Origin: an uncultured Sutterella sp.
Lineage (GTDB): Bacteria > Pseudomonadota > Gammaproteobacteria > Burkholderiales > Burkholderiaceae_F
Length of the DNA: 64,000 bases
Direction of reading: 5' to 3'
Assembly (NCBI GenBank): GCA_905197905.1
Contig: CAJKAP010000003.1
Location: 1-64,000 of the forward strand
Position 1 is the first letter of the stretch; each line of letters starts with the position of its first letter. Positions 8,217 through 15,756 of this stretch are shown here, one piece after another. Both the position numbers and the translations under genes were made by a program. The notes beneath the pieces were generated by a model. That model saw nothing but the letters and a program-made list of their open reading frames with translations, did not search any database and was not told the origin of the DNA.

Positions 8217-9500
8217 TTAGTGGCGAAGCGTGGCAAAGGTTTCCTTGGCCGCTTCAATGGTGGCGTTAATGACTTCGTCCGTGTGAGCAATCGAGGTAAA
8301 GCCAGCCTCGAAGGTTGACGGAGCAAAGTACACGCCGCGAGTTAACATCCCGTGGAAGAAGCGATTGAAGTTTTCCGTATTGGACTTCATCACATCGGCA
8401 AACCCATGCGGGATTTCTGGCAAGAAGTAAATTCCGAACATGCCGCCCAAGCTATCCGCGGAGAAGGGAATCCCTTCAACCTTAGCGGCGTCCGTTAATC
8501 CTTTAACGAGCTTTTGCGTCTGAGCGGTGAGCTTATCGTAGAACCCCACTTCCTGAATGGCATGAAGCGTTGCAAGACCGCAAGCTACGGCAACAGGGTT
8601 GCCAGAGAGAGTGCCAGCTTGATACACAGCGCCCACAGGAGCGATGTGCTGCATGATGTCCTTGCGACCGCCAAAAGCTGCCACCGGCATACCGCCGCCA
8701 ATCACCTTGCCCAGCATGGTGAGGTCAGGCGTGACGCCAAAGTAGGACTGCGCACCACCCAAGGCTACGCGGAAGCCCGTCATCACTTCGTCAACGATTA
8801 AAAGCGCACCGTACTTCGTGCAGAGCTCACGCATCGCTTTGATGAATTCATGGTTGCCGCGCACCATGTTCATGTTGCCAGCAATGGCTTCGACGATCAC
8901 GCAGGCGATATCGTCACCATACTTCTGGAAAGCTTCTTCGAGCTGATTGGTGTTGTTGTATTCGAGCACCAAGGTGTGTTCGGTAATGCCAGAAGGCACA
9001 CCAGCAGAGGAGGGGTTACCAAAGGTGAGCATCCCAGAACCCGCTTTCACTAAGAGCGAGTCAGAGTGGCCATGGTAGCAACCTTCAAACTTGATAATCT
9101 TGTTGCGGCCAGTGTAGCCACGAGCCAAACGGATAGCGGACATACCAGCTTCCGTGCCAGAGCTCACTAAGCGCACTTGTTCCATCGAAGGAACAATCTT
9201 TTGAATTTCTTCAGCGATGCGGATTTCGCCCTCGGTGGCAGCACCAAAGGAGAGACCCTTTTCAGCCGTAGCTTCCATAGCGGCCACGACCACATCGTTG
9301 TTGTGACCCAAAATCATCGGACCCCAAGAGAGGATGTAGTCAATAAATCGCTTACCCGTCACGTCCCACATGTAAGGGCCCTTGGCGCGGTCAATAAAGC
9401 GCGGAGAGCCACCGACAGAGCGGAAGGCACGTACGGGGGAGTTCACGCCACCAGGAATAATTTCTTGTGCGCGTTCAAACAATTCATCATTGCGATCCAT
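8217..9500 (-). CDS. hemL: Glutamate-1-semialdehyde 2,1-aminomutase
   Basis: PLP enzyme that turns glutamate-1-semialdehyde into 5-aminolevulinate for haem synthesis by the C5 route. It has 427 residues, the normal length. The PLP lysine is K265 in MLGKVIGGGMP, preceded by the cofactor-binding motif VDEVMTGFR. The start at 9500 has AGGAG 8 bases upstream on the minus strand. Probably heads a two-gene unit with the DsbD-like reductase. Confidence 0.97.
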   Translation of the reverse strand: MDRNDELFERAQEIIPGGVNSPVRAFRSVGGSPRFIDRAKGPYMWDVTGKRFIDYILSWGPMILGHNNDVVVAAMEATAEKGLSFGAATEGEIRIAEEIQKIVPSMEQVRLVSSGTEAGMSAIRLARGYTGRNKIIKFEGCYHGHSDSLLVKAGSGMLTFGNPSSAGVPSGITEHTLVLEYNNTNQLEEAFQKYGDDIACVIVEAIAGNMNMVRGNHEFIKAMRELCTKYGALLIVDEVMTGFRVALGGAQSYFGVTPDLTMLGKVIGGGMPVAAFGGRKDIMQHIAPVGAVYQAGTLSGNPVAVACGLATLHAIQEVGFYDKLTAQTQKLVKGLTDAAKVEGIPFSADSLGGMFGIYFLPEIPHGFADVMKSNTENFNRFFHGMLTRGVYFAPSTFEAGFTSIAHTDEVINATIEAAKETFATLRH

Positions 9501-9593
9501 TGCAATTTCTCCTGAGAGTCAAAGATTCTCGCCTATAGTGAATGACAAGGATGGCGGGAATCGTAGCAGTTTAATTTTAGGGGTATTGGGTAA

Positions 9594-9629
9594 GAAAAAG
9601 GACAGCTGTTACAAACACTGTCCTTTTTC
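9594..9629 (-). terminator. Terminator of the PagP-barrel gene
   Basis: A perfect 12-bp stem (GAAAAAGGACAG with CTGTCCTTTTTC), 12-nt loop, followed on the minus strand by T-rich sequence. Confidence 0.85.
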
Positions 9630-9688
9630 TCAAAAAACAGGACGCTTATTATTGTCGCATCCTAATTTGTGAAATAGCTTAAGCCCGT

Positions 9689-10837
9689 TTAGAAAGCGTA
9701 ACCCACCGAGAGACTAAAGTCGGTTGGCATTGCTTTGAAGTATTCATCGGGGCTACCTTCCACGCTGTCTTTGAAGCGGGAGAAGCTCACACGCATATCG
9801 GCGTTAACGAAAACATTGTTCGTCACGGCGTACGTTGCCCCAAGAGAAGTCACCGGATGCAAGCTATGAGCACGCTTACCTTGACCCTTCATGATCGAGT
9901 AGCCAAAACCGCCGCCCGCATAAAGACGAAGATCATCTGTGGCGTCGATGTTGTACTGAATCTGCAAGGCATAAGACTCAAACTTGTAGGTGTCCTGACG
10001 ATCTGGCAAACGCACTAAGTGCTTGGAGCGGCGGTACGAGAGATCTGTTGCCCAGTTGCGACCCGAATAGTGACGCAAACCCACGTTCCACGATTTGTCG
10101 TTGTCGGCCATCGTGACAGTGTCTTCCGTGTTGCCGTTGTCGACGTATTCCCAACCAATACCGCCGTAGACGAAGTTCTGTGCTTTGCTCCAAGGACTCG
10201 TGGCTGGCAAAGGCGCCTTACGAGACTTCGTGTCGTCAATCGTGATCGTCGTATACATGAACATCACATCGGTAAAGGGGATATAGGTCATGTAGAGCGA
10301 GAGCGCGTCTGTCCCAACTTTAGCTACAGGCAAGAACATCGGGAGCGGAATCCAACGGTAGTCGCCACGAATAGTGGTCCCTGCTAAGTAACCTGCCCCC
10401 CAGTGAAAGCCCGTGTTGCCAATCGGGAAGCGAGCTAACCACTGATAACCCATGGTGGGTTCAATACGATAGTTGGAGTCGACAAAGGTGACGAAAAAGA
10501 GCGAACGCTCGTTACCACGCCCGTCAATCACCGTACGACCCAAACCCATCCCAAAGGGGTGAGCATTTTGCTGACGACGGTTGTCCCAGGCCCAACGCGG
10601 ATGGTTGGTATAAGTGGGGACGATCCACATCGTTTTGCCTTCTTCCATGATCTTCTTGCTACCGTCGAGCAAGTCAGACCACTGGTGAGAGCCATTCGTC
10701 GTTTCCACAAGACCAGCAGGGGTCGTATCGATGATGTAGTCCAAAATCGATTCGGCATGAGCCGTGGGGAGTGTCGATAAACTCAGCGCACTCACGATGC
10801 CCATGGTGAGCGCGGTAGGGATAAATCTTTTTGCCAT
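9689..10837 (-). CDS. pagP: Lipid A palmitoyltransferase PagP fused to a second outer-membrane beta-barrel
   Basis: A 382-residue exported protein with a signal peptide at 1-28. Residues about 60-195 match PagP, the outer-membrane enzyme that moves a palmitate from phospholipid to lipid A. Seen are WIVPTYTNHPRWAWDN, FVDSNYRIEP, GYQWLARFP and RWIPLPMFLPVAKVG; the last is the PagP signature IPLPVLLPLASVG. The residues corresponding to the catalytic His, Asp and Ser are H79, D120 and S121. PagP normally ends about 15 residues after its last strand. Here about 170 more residues (213-382) follow, with alternating aromatic strands and a terminal Phe, as in an 8-strand OmpX/OmpW-like barrel. The second barrel's role is unknown. 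The domain match is seen in the sequence; activity is inferred. Confidence 0.82.
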   Translation of the reverse strand: MAKRFIPTALTMGIVSALSLSTLPTAHAESILDYIIDTTPAGLVETTNGSHQWSDLLDGSKKIMEEGKTMWIVPTYTNHPRWAWDNRRQQNAHPFGMGLGRTVIDGRGNERSLFFVTFVDSNYRIEPTMGYQWLARFPIGNTGFHWGAGYLAGTTIRGDYRWIPLPMFLPVAKVGTDALSLYMTYIPFTDVMFMYTTITIDDTKSRKAPLPATSPWSKAQNFVYGGIGWEYVDNGNTEDTVTMADNDKSWNVGLRHYSGRNWATDLSYRRSKHLVRLPDRQDTYKFESYALQIQYNIDATDDLRLYAGGGFGYSIMKGQGKRAHSLHPVTSLGATYAVTNNVFVNADMRVSFSRFKDSVEGSPDEYFKAMPTDFSLSVGYAF

Positions 10838-10993
10838 AAGAGAGAAGCTTCTTGTTGAGGATGCAGGCGCATCAAAATGGAGCTCTAAAAAAGTAATAGT
10901 TCCCTATTTTATGAAAAAGCGGAACTTTTGTTGTTTTTTCGTGCAAAAAAACATGAAAAAAGACAACAAAAAGCACAGAAATGCCCCGAAAGG

Positions 10994-11022
10994 TTGAAAA
11001 AACTCGCTATCTCGCGTAGAGT
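10994..11022 (+). promoter_or_regulatory. Promoter of rnpB
   Basis: TTGAAA (10994-10999), 17-base spacer, TAGAGT (11017-11022). A start about 7 bases on agrees with the 5' end of the RNase P RNA. Confidence 0.6.
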
Positions 11023-11029
11023 TTCGCTT

Positions 11030-11346
11030 CTGCTGTAAGAGTTTTCCAGACGATCGCTGGTGGCTTAGTCCACGAGAGGAAAGTCCGGACTCCGCAGGGC
11101 ATCGTAGCAGTTAACGGCTGTCCACCGTGAGGTGAGGATTAGAGCAACAGAGACGAGCCGACGTTAGGGTCGGGTGAAACGGGCAATCTCTACGAGGAGC
11201 AATACCAAATAGGCAACCAATAGTTCGGCCCGAACTGGTTGCGGGTAGGTAGCTTGAGACGGCGAGTGATCGCCGTACTAGATGAATGATCGTCACTTAG
11301 GAGTTCGCTCCTAGGAACATAATCCGGCTTATCGGTTAACTTTTGC
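11030..11346 (+). ncRNA. rnpB: RNase P RNA, bacterial type A
   Basis: Catalytic RNA that trims the 5' leader of tRNA precursors. It contains the hallmark GAGGAAAGTCCGGACTCC, GGGCA, GAGCAACAGAGA and GGTAGCTTGAG. It also has TAGATGAATGATCGTC and the 3' end AATCCGGCTTATCGGTTAA, whose end pairs with the 5' segment near 11038-11048. At about 310-317 nt it is shorter than the 377-nt E. coli RNA because some peripheral stems are reduced. Ends are placed by pairing, so they are good to a few bases. Confidence 0.95.
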
Positions 11347-11363
11347 AGCACCCCTTTTCCAAA

Positions 11364-11405
11364 CAAAAATCCCCAGACATTCTTGAAAATGCTGGGGATT
11401 TTGAA
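11364..11405. terminator. Bidirectional terminator between rnpB and the acyl-CoA ligase gene
   Basis: AAAATCCCCAGACATT pairs with AATGCTGGGGATTTT around a short loop, with A and T tracts on both sides. Confidence 0.85.
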
Positions 11406-11424
11406 TTTTAGCGACCGCGTTTAA

Positions 11425-13530
11425 TTAGTGTTCGGTCTTAAAGGCGATACGACCGTCAACGGCAATGGCTTCACCAGAGGTGTCCGAAATCATCAACGGG
11501 TTGATATCAAGCTCGGTAATGTCTGGGAAATCGCTCACTAACTGCGAGAGACGCAGGAGTGTTTCTTCGATCTGATCGATCTTCGCTGCGGCCTTACCAC
11601 GGGCGCCTTCTAAGAGTGCAAAGGAGCGGATATCACGCACCATATCGTGCGCATCCACATCAGCGAGTGGTGCCAAGCGGAAGGTCACATCCTTCATCAC
11701 TTCGATGAAAATCCCACCCAAGCCAAACATCATCATGTGGCCGTACTGCGGATCGGTTGCGATACCGCAAACCATTTCGCGAGTACTGATGACCATTTCT
11801 TGAACGAGCACGCCTTCAAAACCGTCGAGAAGATTCTTTTCTTCTAAGCGAGCAATGAGCGCTTTAAATTCTTGGCGCAATTGCGCTTCAGAGCGAATAT
11901 TGACGATCACGCCACCCACATCGGTTTTGTGTGAGGTGCTCTTTGAGGTCATCTTCATGACGACGGGGTAGCCCATTTGGTTGGCAGCCGCCACTGCTTC
12001 TTCTTCGTTATGCGCAAAGCTTTCGTGGCAGGTGCGAATACCATAGGCACGAAGCACATCCATACTTTCACGCGTACTCAACTGATTACGTCCTTCAGCG
12101 AGCGCTGTGGCGAAAATGGCGCGCACCGAGGCGATATCTGCTACAAACTGCGGAATCTGTCCCACAGGGCGTTCAAGCCAGAGGCGCTGACGGTTAAGTC
12201 GCAAGAGCGCGTCCACCGCTTCTTCCGCATACATGTAGAACGGAATCTGAAGGTTCAAATCCGCAAGCGAAGAGAAGAACTCGGCCGTGGTCATAAAGAC
12301 ACCCACGATCGGCTTTTCAGGGTGCTTTTCTTTGATTTCAGAGAGTGCTTTCGCCACATCTGTGTCTTTGAGCCCCAAGAAGGGGAGATAGATCACGATG
12401 AGCATGTCGACATTGTCATCGGCTAAAACCGCTTCCACTGTTTGACGGTAATGCTCAAGCGGTGCCGAGGCAATCATGTCGACGGGGTTTTTCACCGAAG
12501 CGGCTACTGGCAAGAACGTACGCAAATGCGCTTTCGTTTCCTCACTAATCTGTGCCAAACGCATGCCGTTGCTGACAATGGCGTCGGTCGCCATAATCCC
12601 CGGACCGCCCGAATTGGTGACAATCGCGACGCGATCTCCCTTCGGAATGGGGCAACGGCTAAAAACCTTTGCAGAGGAAAAAAGCTGCTCGAGCGAGGTT
12701 TCACGAATCACGCCGCATTGGCGCAAGAGGGCATCTGCTGCCTGATCGGTCCCAGCTAAGGAACCGGTATGAGAAGAGGCTGCGGAAGCACCTGCCGAAG
12801 TGCGCCCAGCTTTGAGAGCCAAAACGGGCTTTTTCTTCGTTAAGTGCGTGGCGATGCGGCGGAAATTCTTCGGGTCGTGAATCGATTCCATGTAAAGAAG
12901 CACTTGCTTAATGTCTTCTTCGTTTTCCCAGTATTCCATTGCCGTTTCAGCATTCACATCGGCCTGATTGCCAATGGAAATGAACTGAGCAAACCCCAAA
13001 TTGAGGTCCTTCAAAATGTTGAGAATACCGCCACCCAAGGCACCAGACTGCGACACAAAACCAATGTCGCCACGCTGCGGGAGCGACTCAGCAAAGCAGC
13101 CGTCTAAACGAATCGAGGGGTGAGTATTCACGACGCCTAAGCAGTTTGGACCCACACAGCGCATGCCGTAGGCTTTGACCTTTTCTGCGAGAGCGCGTTC
13201 GAGTTGAGCTCCTTCTGGACCAGTTTCTTTAAAGCCAGCGGAAATGACGACCACGCCGCCCACGCCTTTAGCGTGGCACTGATCGATCGTATCGAGCACA
13301 TGAGTGGAATTAATGACAATGATCGCCAGATCAACGTTATCGGGCAAATCGTTCACGCTAGGATAAACGGTGAGACCTTCAATCTCGCCACCTTTGGGGT
13401 TGACCGGATAAATCGGTCCGGTAAAACCATATTCGATTAACCGTTTAAGGATGTCAGAGCCAATGGTGTGAGCACGGGTAGACGCGCCAATGAGAGCCAC
13501 TGAGCGCGGTTTCATGATTTTATCGAGCAT
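11425..13530 (-). CDS. ADP-forming acyl-CoA ligase (acetyl-CoA synthetase family, fused alpha-beta)
   Basis: A 701-residue protein of the NDP-forming acyl-CoA synthetase family. It would interconvert acyl-CoA + ADP + Pi with acid + CoA + ATP, so it may make ATP from acetyl-CoA or a related CoA ester. An N-terminal CoA-binding Rossmann domain (KPRSVALIGAS) is followed by succinyl-CoA ligase-like domains with the phospho-histidine H254 in SSHTGSLAG. A C-terminal ATP-grasp domain (about 470-700) has HKTDVGGV and LDINPL. The order matches fused Acd-type enzymes and also the catalytic part of protein acetyltransferase Pat, but no GNAT domain is present. The start at 13530 lacks a clear ribosome site. 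Substrate is not deducible. Confidence 0.85.
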   Translation of the reverse strand: MLDKIMKPRSVALIGASTRAHTIGSDILKRLIEYGFTGPIYPVNPKGGEIEGLTVYPSVNDLPDNVDLAIIVINSTHVLDTIDQCHAKGVGGVVVISAGFKETGPEGAQLERALAEKVKAYGMRCVGPNCLGVVNTHPSIRLDGCFAESLPQRGDIGFVSQSGALGGGILNILKDLNLGFAQFISIGNQADVNAETAMEYWENEEDIKQVLLYMESIHDPKNFRRIATHLTKKKPVLALKAGRTSAGASAASSHTGSLAGTDQAADALLRQCGVIRETSLEQLFSSAKVFSRCPIPKGDRVAIVTNSGGPGIMATDAIVSNGMRLAQISEETKAHLRTFLPVAASVKNPVDMIASAPLEHYRQTVEAVLADDNVDMLIVIYLPFLGLKDTDVAKALSEIKEKHPEKPIVGVFMTTAEFFSSLADLNLQIPFYMYAEEAVDALLRLNRQRLWLERPVGQIPQFVADIASVRAIFATALAEGRNQLSTRESMDVLRAYGIRTCHESFAHNEEEAVAAANQMGYPVVMKMTSKSTSHKTDVGGVIVNIRSEAQLRQEFKALIARLEEKNLLDGFEGVLVQEMVISTREMVCGIATDPQYGHMMMFGLGGIFIEVMKDVTFRLAPLADVDAHDMVRDIRSFALLEGARGKAAAKIDQIEETLLRLSQLVSDFPDITELDINPLMISDTSGEAIAVDGRIAFKTEH

Positions 13531-13776
13531 AATTTACGGGCATTGAGCGGTAAAAGAGTGGTAGACAAGCCGAAAAAGCGCTTTTGAGGAGGAGAAAAAG
13601 GAGAATTTTCTGCGACAAAAAAGACGCTAACCACATTGTTTTTCGTCAGTGTCCAATCAAAAAAGTTTAATTGTTCACAACAATAGCACAACATTCATAA
13701 AAACAATACAGTTAAACCTCAGCTAAAGGCATTAACCTCACGGCTCGAAAGAAAGAGAAAAAAATTGATAATAGCC

Positions 13777-13806
13777 TTGACCATATACCTTCTTGCTATG
13801 TAAAGT
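13777..13806 (+). promoter_or_regulatory. Probable promoter of the dcw cluster
   Basis: TTGACC (13777-13782), 18-base spacer, TAAAGT (13801-13806). It ends just before the first MraZ repeat. The rest of the 370-base gap from 13531 is AT-rich and shows no gene. Confidence 0.5.
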
Positions 13807-13818
13807 GATGGATTAAAG

Positions 13819-13892
13819 TGGGAGAAAGTGGGAAAGTGTACCTATAGTGTGGGACAAGCCCATTTTCACGTACTAAACAGAGGGTTGTGGGA
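13819..13892 (+). promoter_or_regulatory. MraZ operator repeats (TGGGA boxes)
   Basis: TGGGA occurs at 13819, 13829, 13850 and 13888, the first two exactly 10 bases apart. MraZ is known to bind TGGGN repeats with 5-base spacers in front of its own gene. Here a regular third box at 13839 is missing (TACCT), so the array is broken up. Placement between promoter and mraZ fits autorepression. Confidence 0.75.
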
Positions 13893-13900
13893 CTTCTATC

Positions 13901-14323
13901 GTGTTTCAAGGCACATCATTACTGACACTAGACGCTAAGGGGCGTTTACTCATGCCTGCTCGCCATAAGGAGGCGCTTGTGCGCGCCTGTGGGGCAGAGA
14001 TGACGGTAACGCGCCATCCTGACGGCTGCCTGGTGCTCTATCCCCGCCCCGTTTGGGAAGAAAAATGTAAGGCTCTTTGTCAGCTACCGAATACGGCACG
14101 CGCTTTTGTGCGTTTTGTTTTGGGTAGCGCAGTCGATATTGCTTGTGACAACAGTGGTCGCCTACTGATCCCCGTGGAATTGAGAGAACTTTGTGGATTG
14201 ACAAAAGAAGTGACCCTCGTTGGGATGGGCGAGCACTTCGAGCTCTGGGATCGCGAAAAATGGTTGGCGACAACTCAAGAAGCTTTAGCTGTCGATATGA
14301 ACGAAGTGCCTTTCACTTTTTAA
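13901..14323 (+). CDS. mraZ: Transcriptional regulator MraZ
   Basis: A 140-residue DNA-binding protein that regulates the division and wall cluster. It has two AbrB-like half domains, each with the DxxGR motif (LDAKGRLLMP near residue 10 and CDNSGRLLIP near residue 87). The start is GTG 13901, which gives the canonical MFQG beginning. First gene of the dcw cluster, with TGGGA operator boxes in its leader. The next gene follows after about 100 bases. Confidence 0.95.
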   Translation: MFQGTSLLTLDAKGRLLMPARHKEALVRACGAEMTVTRHPDGCLVLYPRPVWEEKCKALCQLPNTARAFVRFVLGSAVDIACDNSGRLLIPVELRELCGLTKEVTLVGMGEHFELWDREKWLATTQEALAVDMNEVPFTF

Positions 14324-14425
14324 TGCATTGAGTTAAAGCGCCCAGAAGATTGCTGACGATCGTATGTTCTTTCTTAGAGCAGAGCCAGTCTCTCAGACGC
14401 AAAAAAACAGACAACGAGATCAATC

Positions 14426-15391
14426 GTGACAGAAACGAGCCCAGTGTTTACGCACATATCCGTTCTTGGTGCAGAAGCGCCGGAAGCGTTAGTGCACAAC
14501 CGTGATGGTCTATATATCGATGGGACCTTCGGTCGTGGCGGGCACTCCCGACGCATCCTCAATAAGCTCTCAGAGAAGGGACGCTTGATTGCCTTTGACC
14601 GAGATCCAGAAGCGATTGAAGCTGCACGCACGATTACCGATCCGCGCTTTACGATTCTCCATAGCCCCTTTTCCGCTCTAGAGCCCACTTTGCGAGAAAT
14701 GGGGATCAACGCCGTGGATGGCGTTTTCTTAGACATTGGTGTTTCCTCTCCACAAATTGACGATGCGCGTCGTGGTTTTTCGTTTCGTAACGATGGACCG
14801 CTCGATATGCGTATGGACACGAGTAGCGGAGAAACCGCTGCAGAGTGGCTCTCCCACGTTGAGGAAAAAGTTTTAAAAGACGTGATTCGCCTCTATGGTG
14901 AAGAGCGTTTTGCTGGACAAATTGCCCGCGCCATTGTCGCTCGTCGCAACACCTCTCCCTTGACGACAACGGCGGAGCTCGCCAACTTGGTCGCTAGCGT
15001 TGTCCCAGTCAACAAAAAGGATCCTGGACAGCATCCCGCAACCCGCACATTCCAGGCCATTCGTATTGAAGTCAATCACGAATTAGATGAGCTTAAAGCC
15101 GCGCTTGCTGGCGCCACCAGCCTCTTAGTTCCGAGAGGGCGCTTGGCGGTGATTACTTTCCACAGTCTGGAAGACCGTGTGGTGAAGCATTTCTTTGATG
15201 AAATGGCGCACCCTGAGCGCAACATTGATCCGCGACTCCCTCTGACGCAGGCAGAGTTGCCTCGTCCTATCTATAGCGATATTGAACGTATTCGTCCGAC
15301 AAAAGAAGAGTGTGATATCAATCCTCGTTCGCGCTCTGCGATCTTACGCGTTGGGGTACGTACCGATACGCCTTGGCAGGGAGGACACTAA
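14426..15391 (+). CDS. rsmH: 16S rRNA (cytosine-1402 N4)-methyltransferase RsmH
   Basis: Methylates N4 of C1402 in 16S rRNA, using S-adenosylmethionine. It has 321 residues, a usual length. The SAM-binding motif DGTFGRGGHS is at 32-41, and FHSLEDRVVKHFF and the C-terminal NPRSRSAILR are characteristic of the family. The start is GTG 14426, which places THISVL correctly near the N-terminus. It ends 2 bases before ftsL. Confidence 0.97.
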   Translation: MTETSPVFTHISVLGAEAPEALVHNRDGLYIDGTFGRGGHSRRILNKLSEKGRLIAFDRDPEAIEAARTITDPRFTILHSPFSALEPTLREMGINAVDGVFLDIGVSSPQIDDARRGFSFRNDGPLDMRMDTSSGETAAEWLSHVEEKVLKDVIRLYGEERFAGQIARAIVARRNTSPLTTTAELANLVASVVPVNKKDPGQHPATRTFQAIRIEVNHELDELKAALAGATSLLVPRGRLAVITFHSLEDRVVKHFFDEMAHPERNIDPRLPLTQAELPRPIYSDIERIRPTKEECDINPRSRSAILRVGVRTDTPWQGGH

Positions 15392-15393
15392 TC

Positions 15394-15756
15394 ATGCGTC
15401 GGATGGGCTTTGGTTGGTTCTTCTTTTTGTTTTTGGGCGTTGTGGTGACGCTCGGGATTGCGGTGCAGTTGGTGCATTTGCGCTACGAAATTCGCACGCT
15501 TTTTGTGGAGCATGAACGCGCCGTAGAAGTAGGTCGCCGCTTAGCGGATGACCAAGCCGATTTGCTCCTTAAAATTCGTCGTGCCGCCCTCCCCAGTAGT
15601 ATCACTGAAGGCGTGAAGTCTATTGGTCTGGAAGACGCTCGTGGAGAAAATACGGTCAACATCGTGATGGATGAAAACCATCGTGTCCTGCACGTGGACT
15701 TTGACATTCCGCCGCAGAAAAACAATAACAACAATGCGTCGGGGGCTAAGCCATGA
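15394..15756 (+). CDS. ftsL: Cell division protein FtsL
   Basis: A 120-residue bitopic membrane protein that joins FtsB and FtsQ in the divisome. A short cytoplasmic N-terminus is followed by one transmembrane helix (about residues 6-27, FFFLFLGVVVTLGIAVQLVHL). A periplasmic heptad-like coiled coil follows (about 28-70), then a polar tail ending in a run of Asn. ATG 15394 is chosen because GGGAGGA lies 8 bases upstream; a frame opening at 15373 would overlap rsmH. Its TGA overlaps the ATG of ftsI, implying coupled translation. Confidence 0.92.
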   Translation: MRRMGFGWFFFLFLGVVVTLGIAVQLVHLRYEIRTLFVEHERAVEVGRRLADDQADLLLKIRRAALPSSITEGVKSIGLEDARGENTVNIVMDENHRVLHVDFDIPPQKNNNNNASGAKP

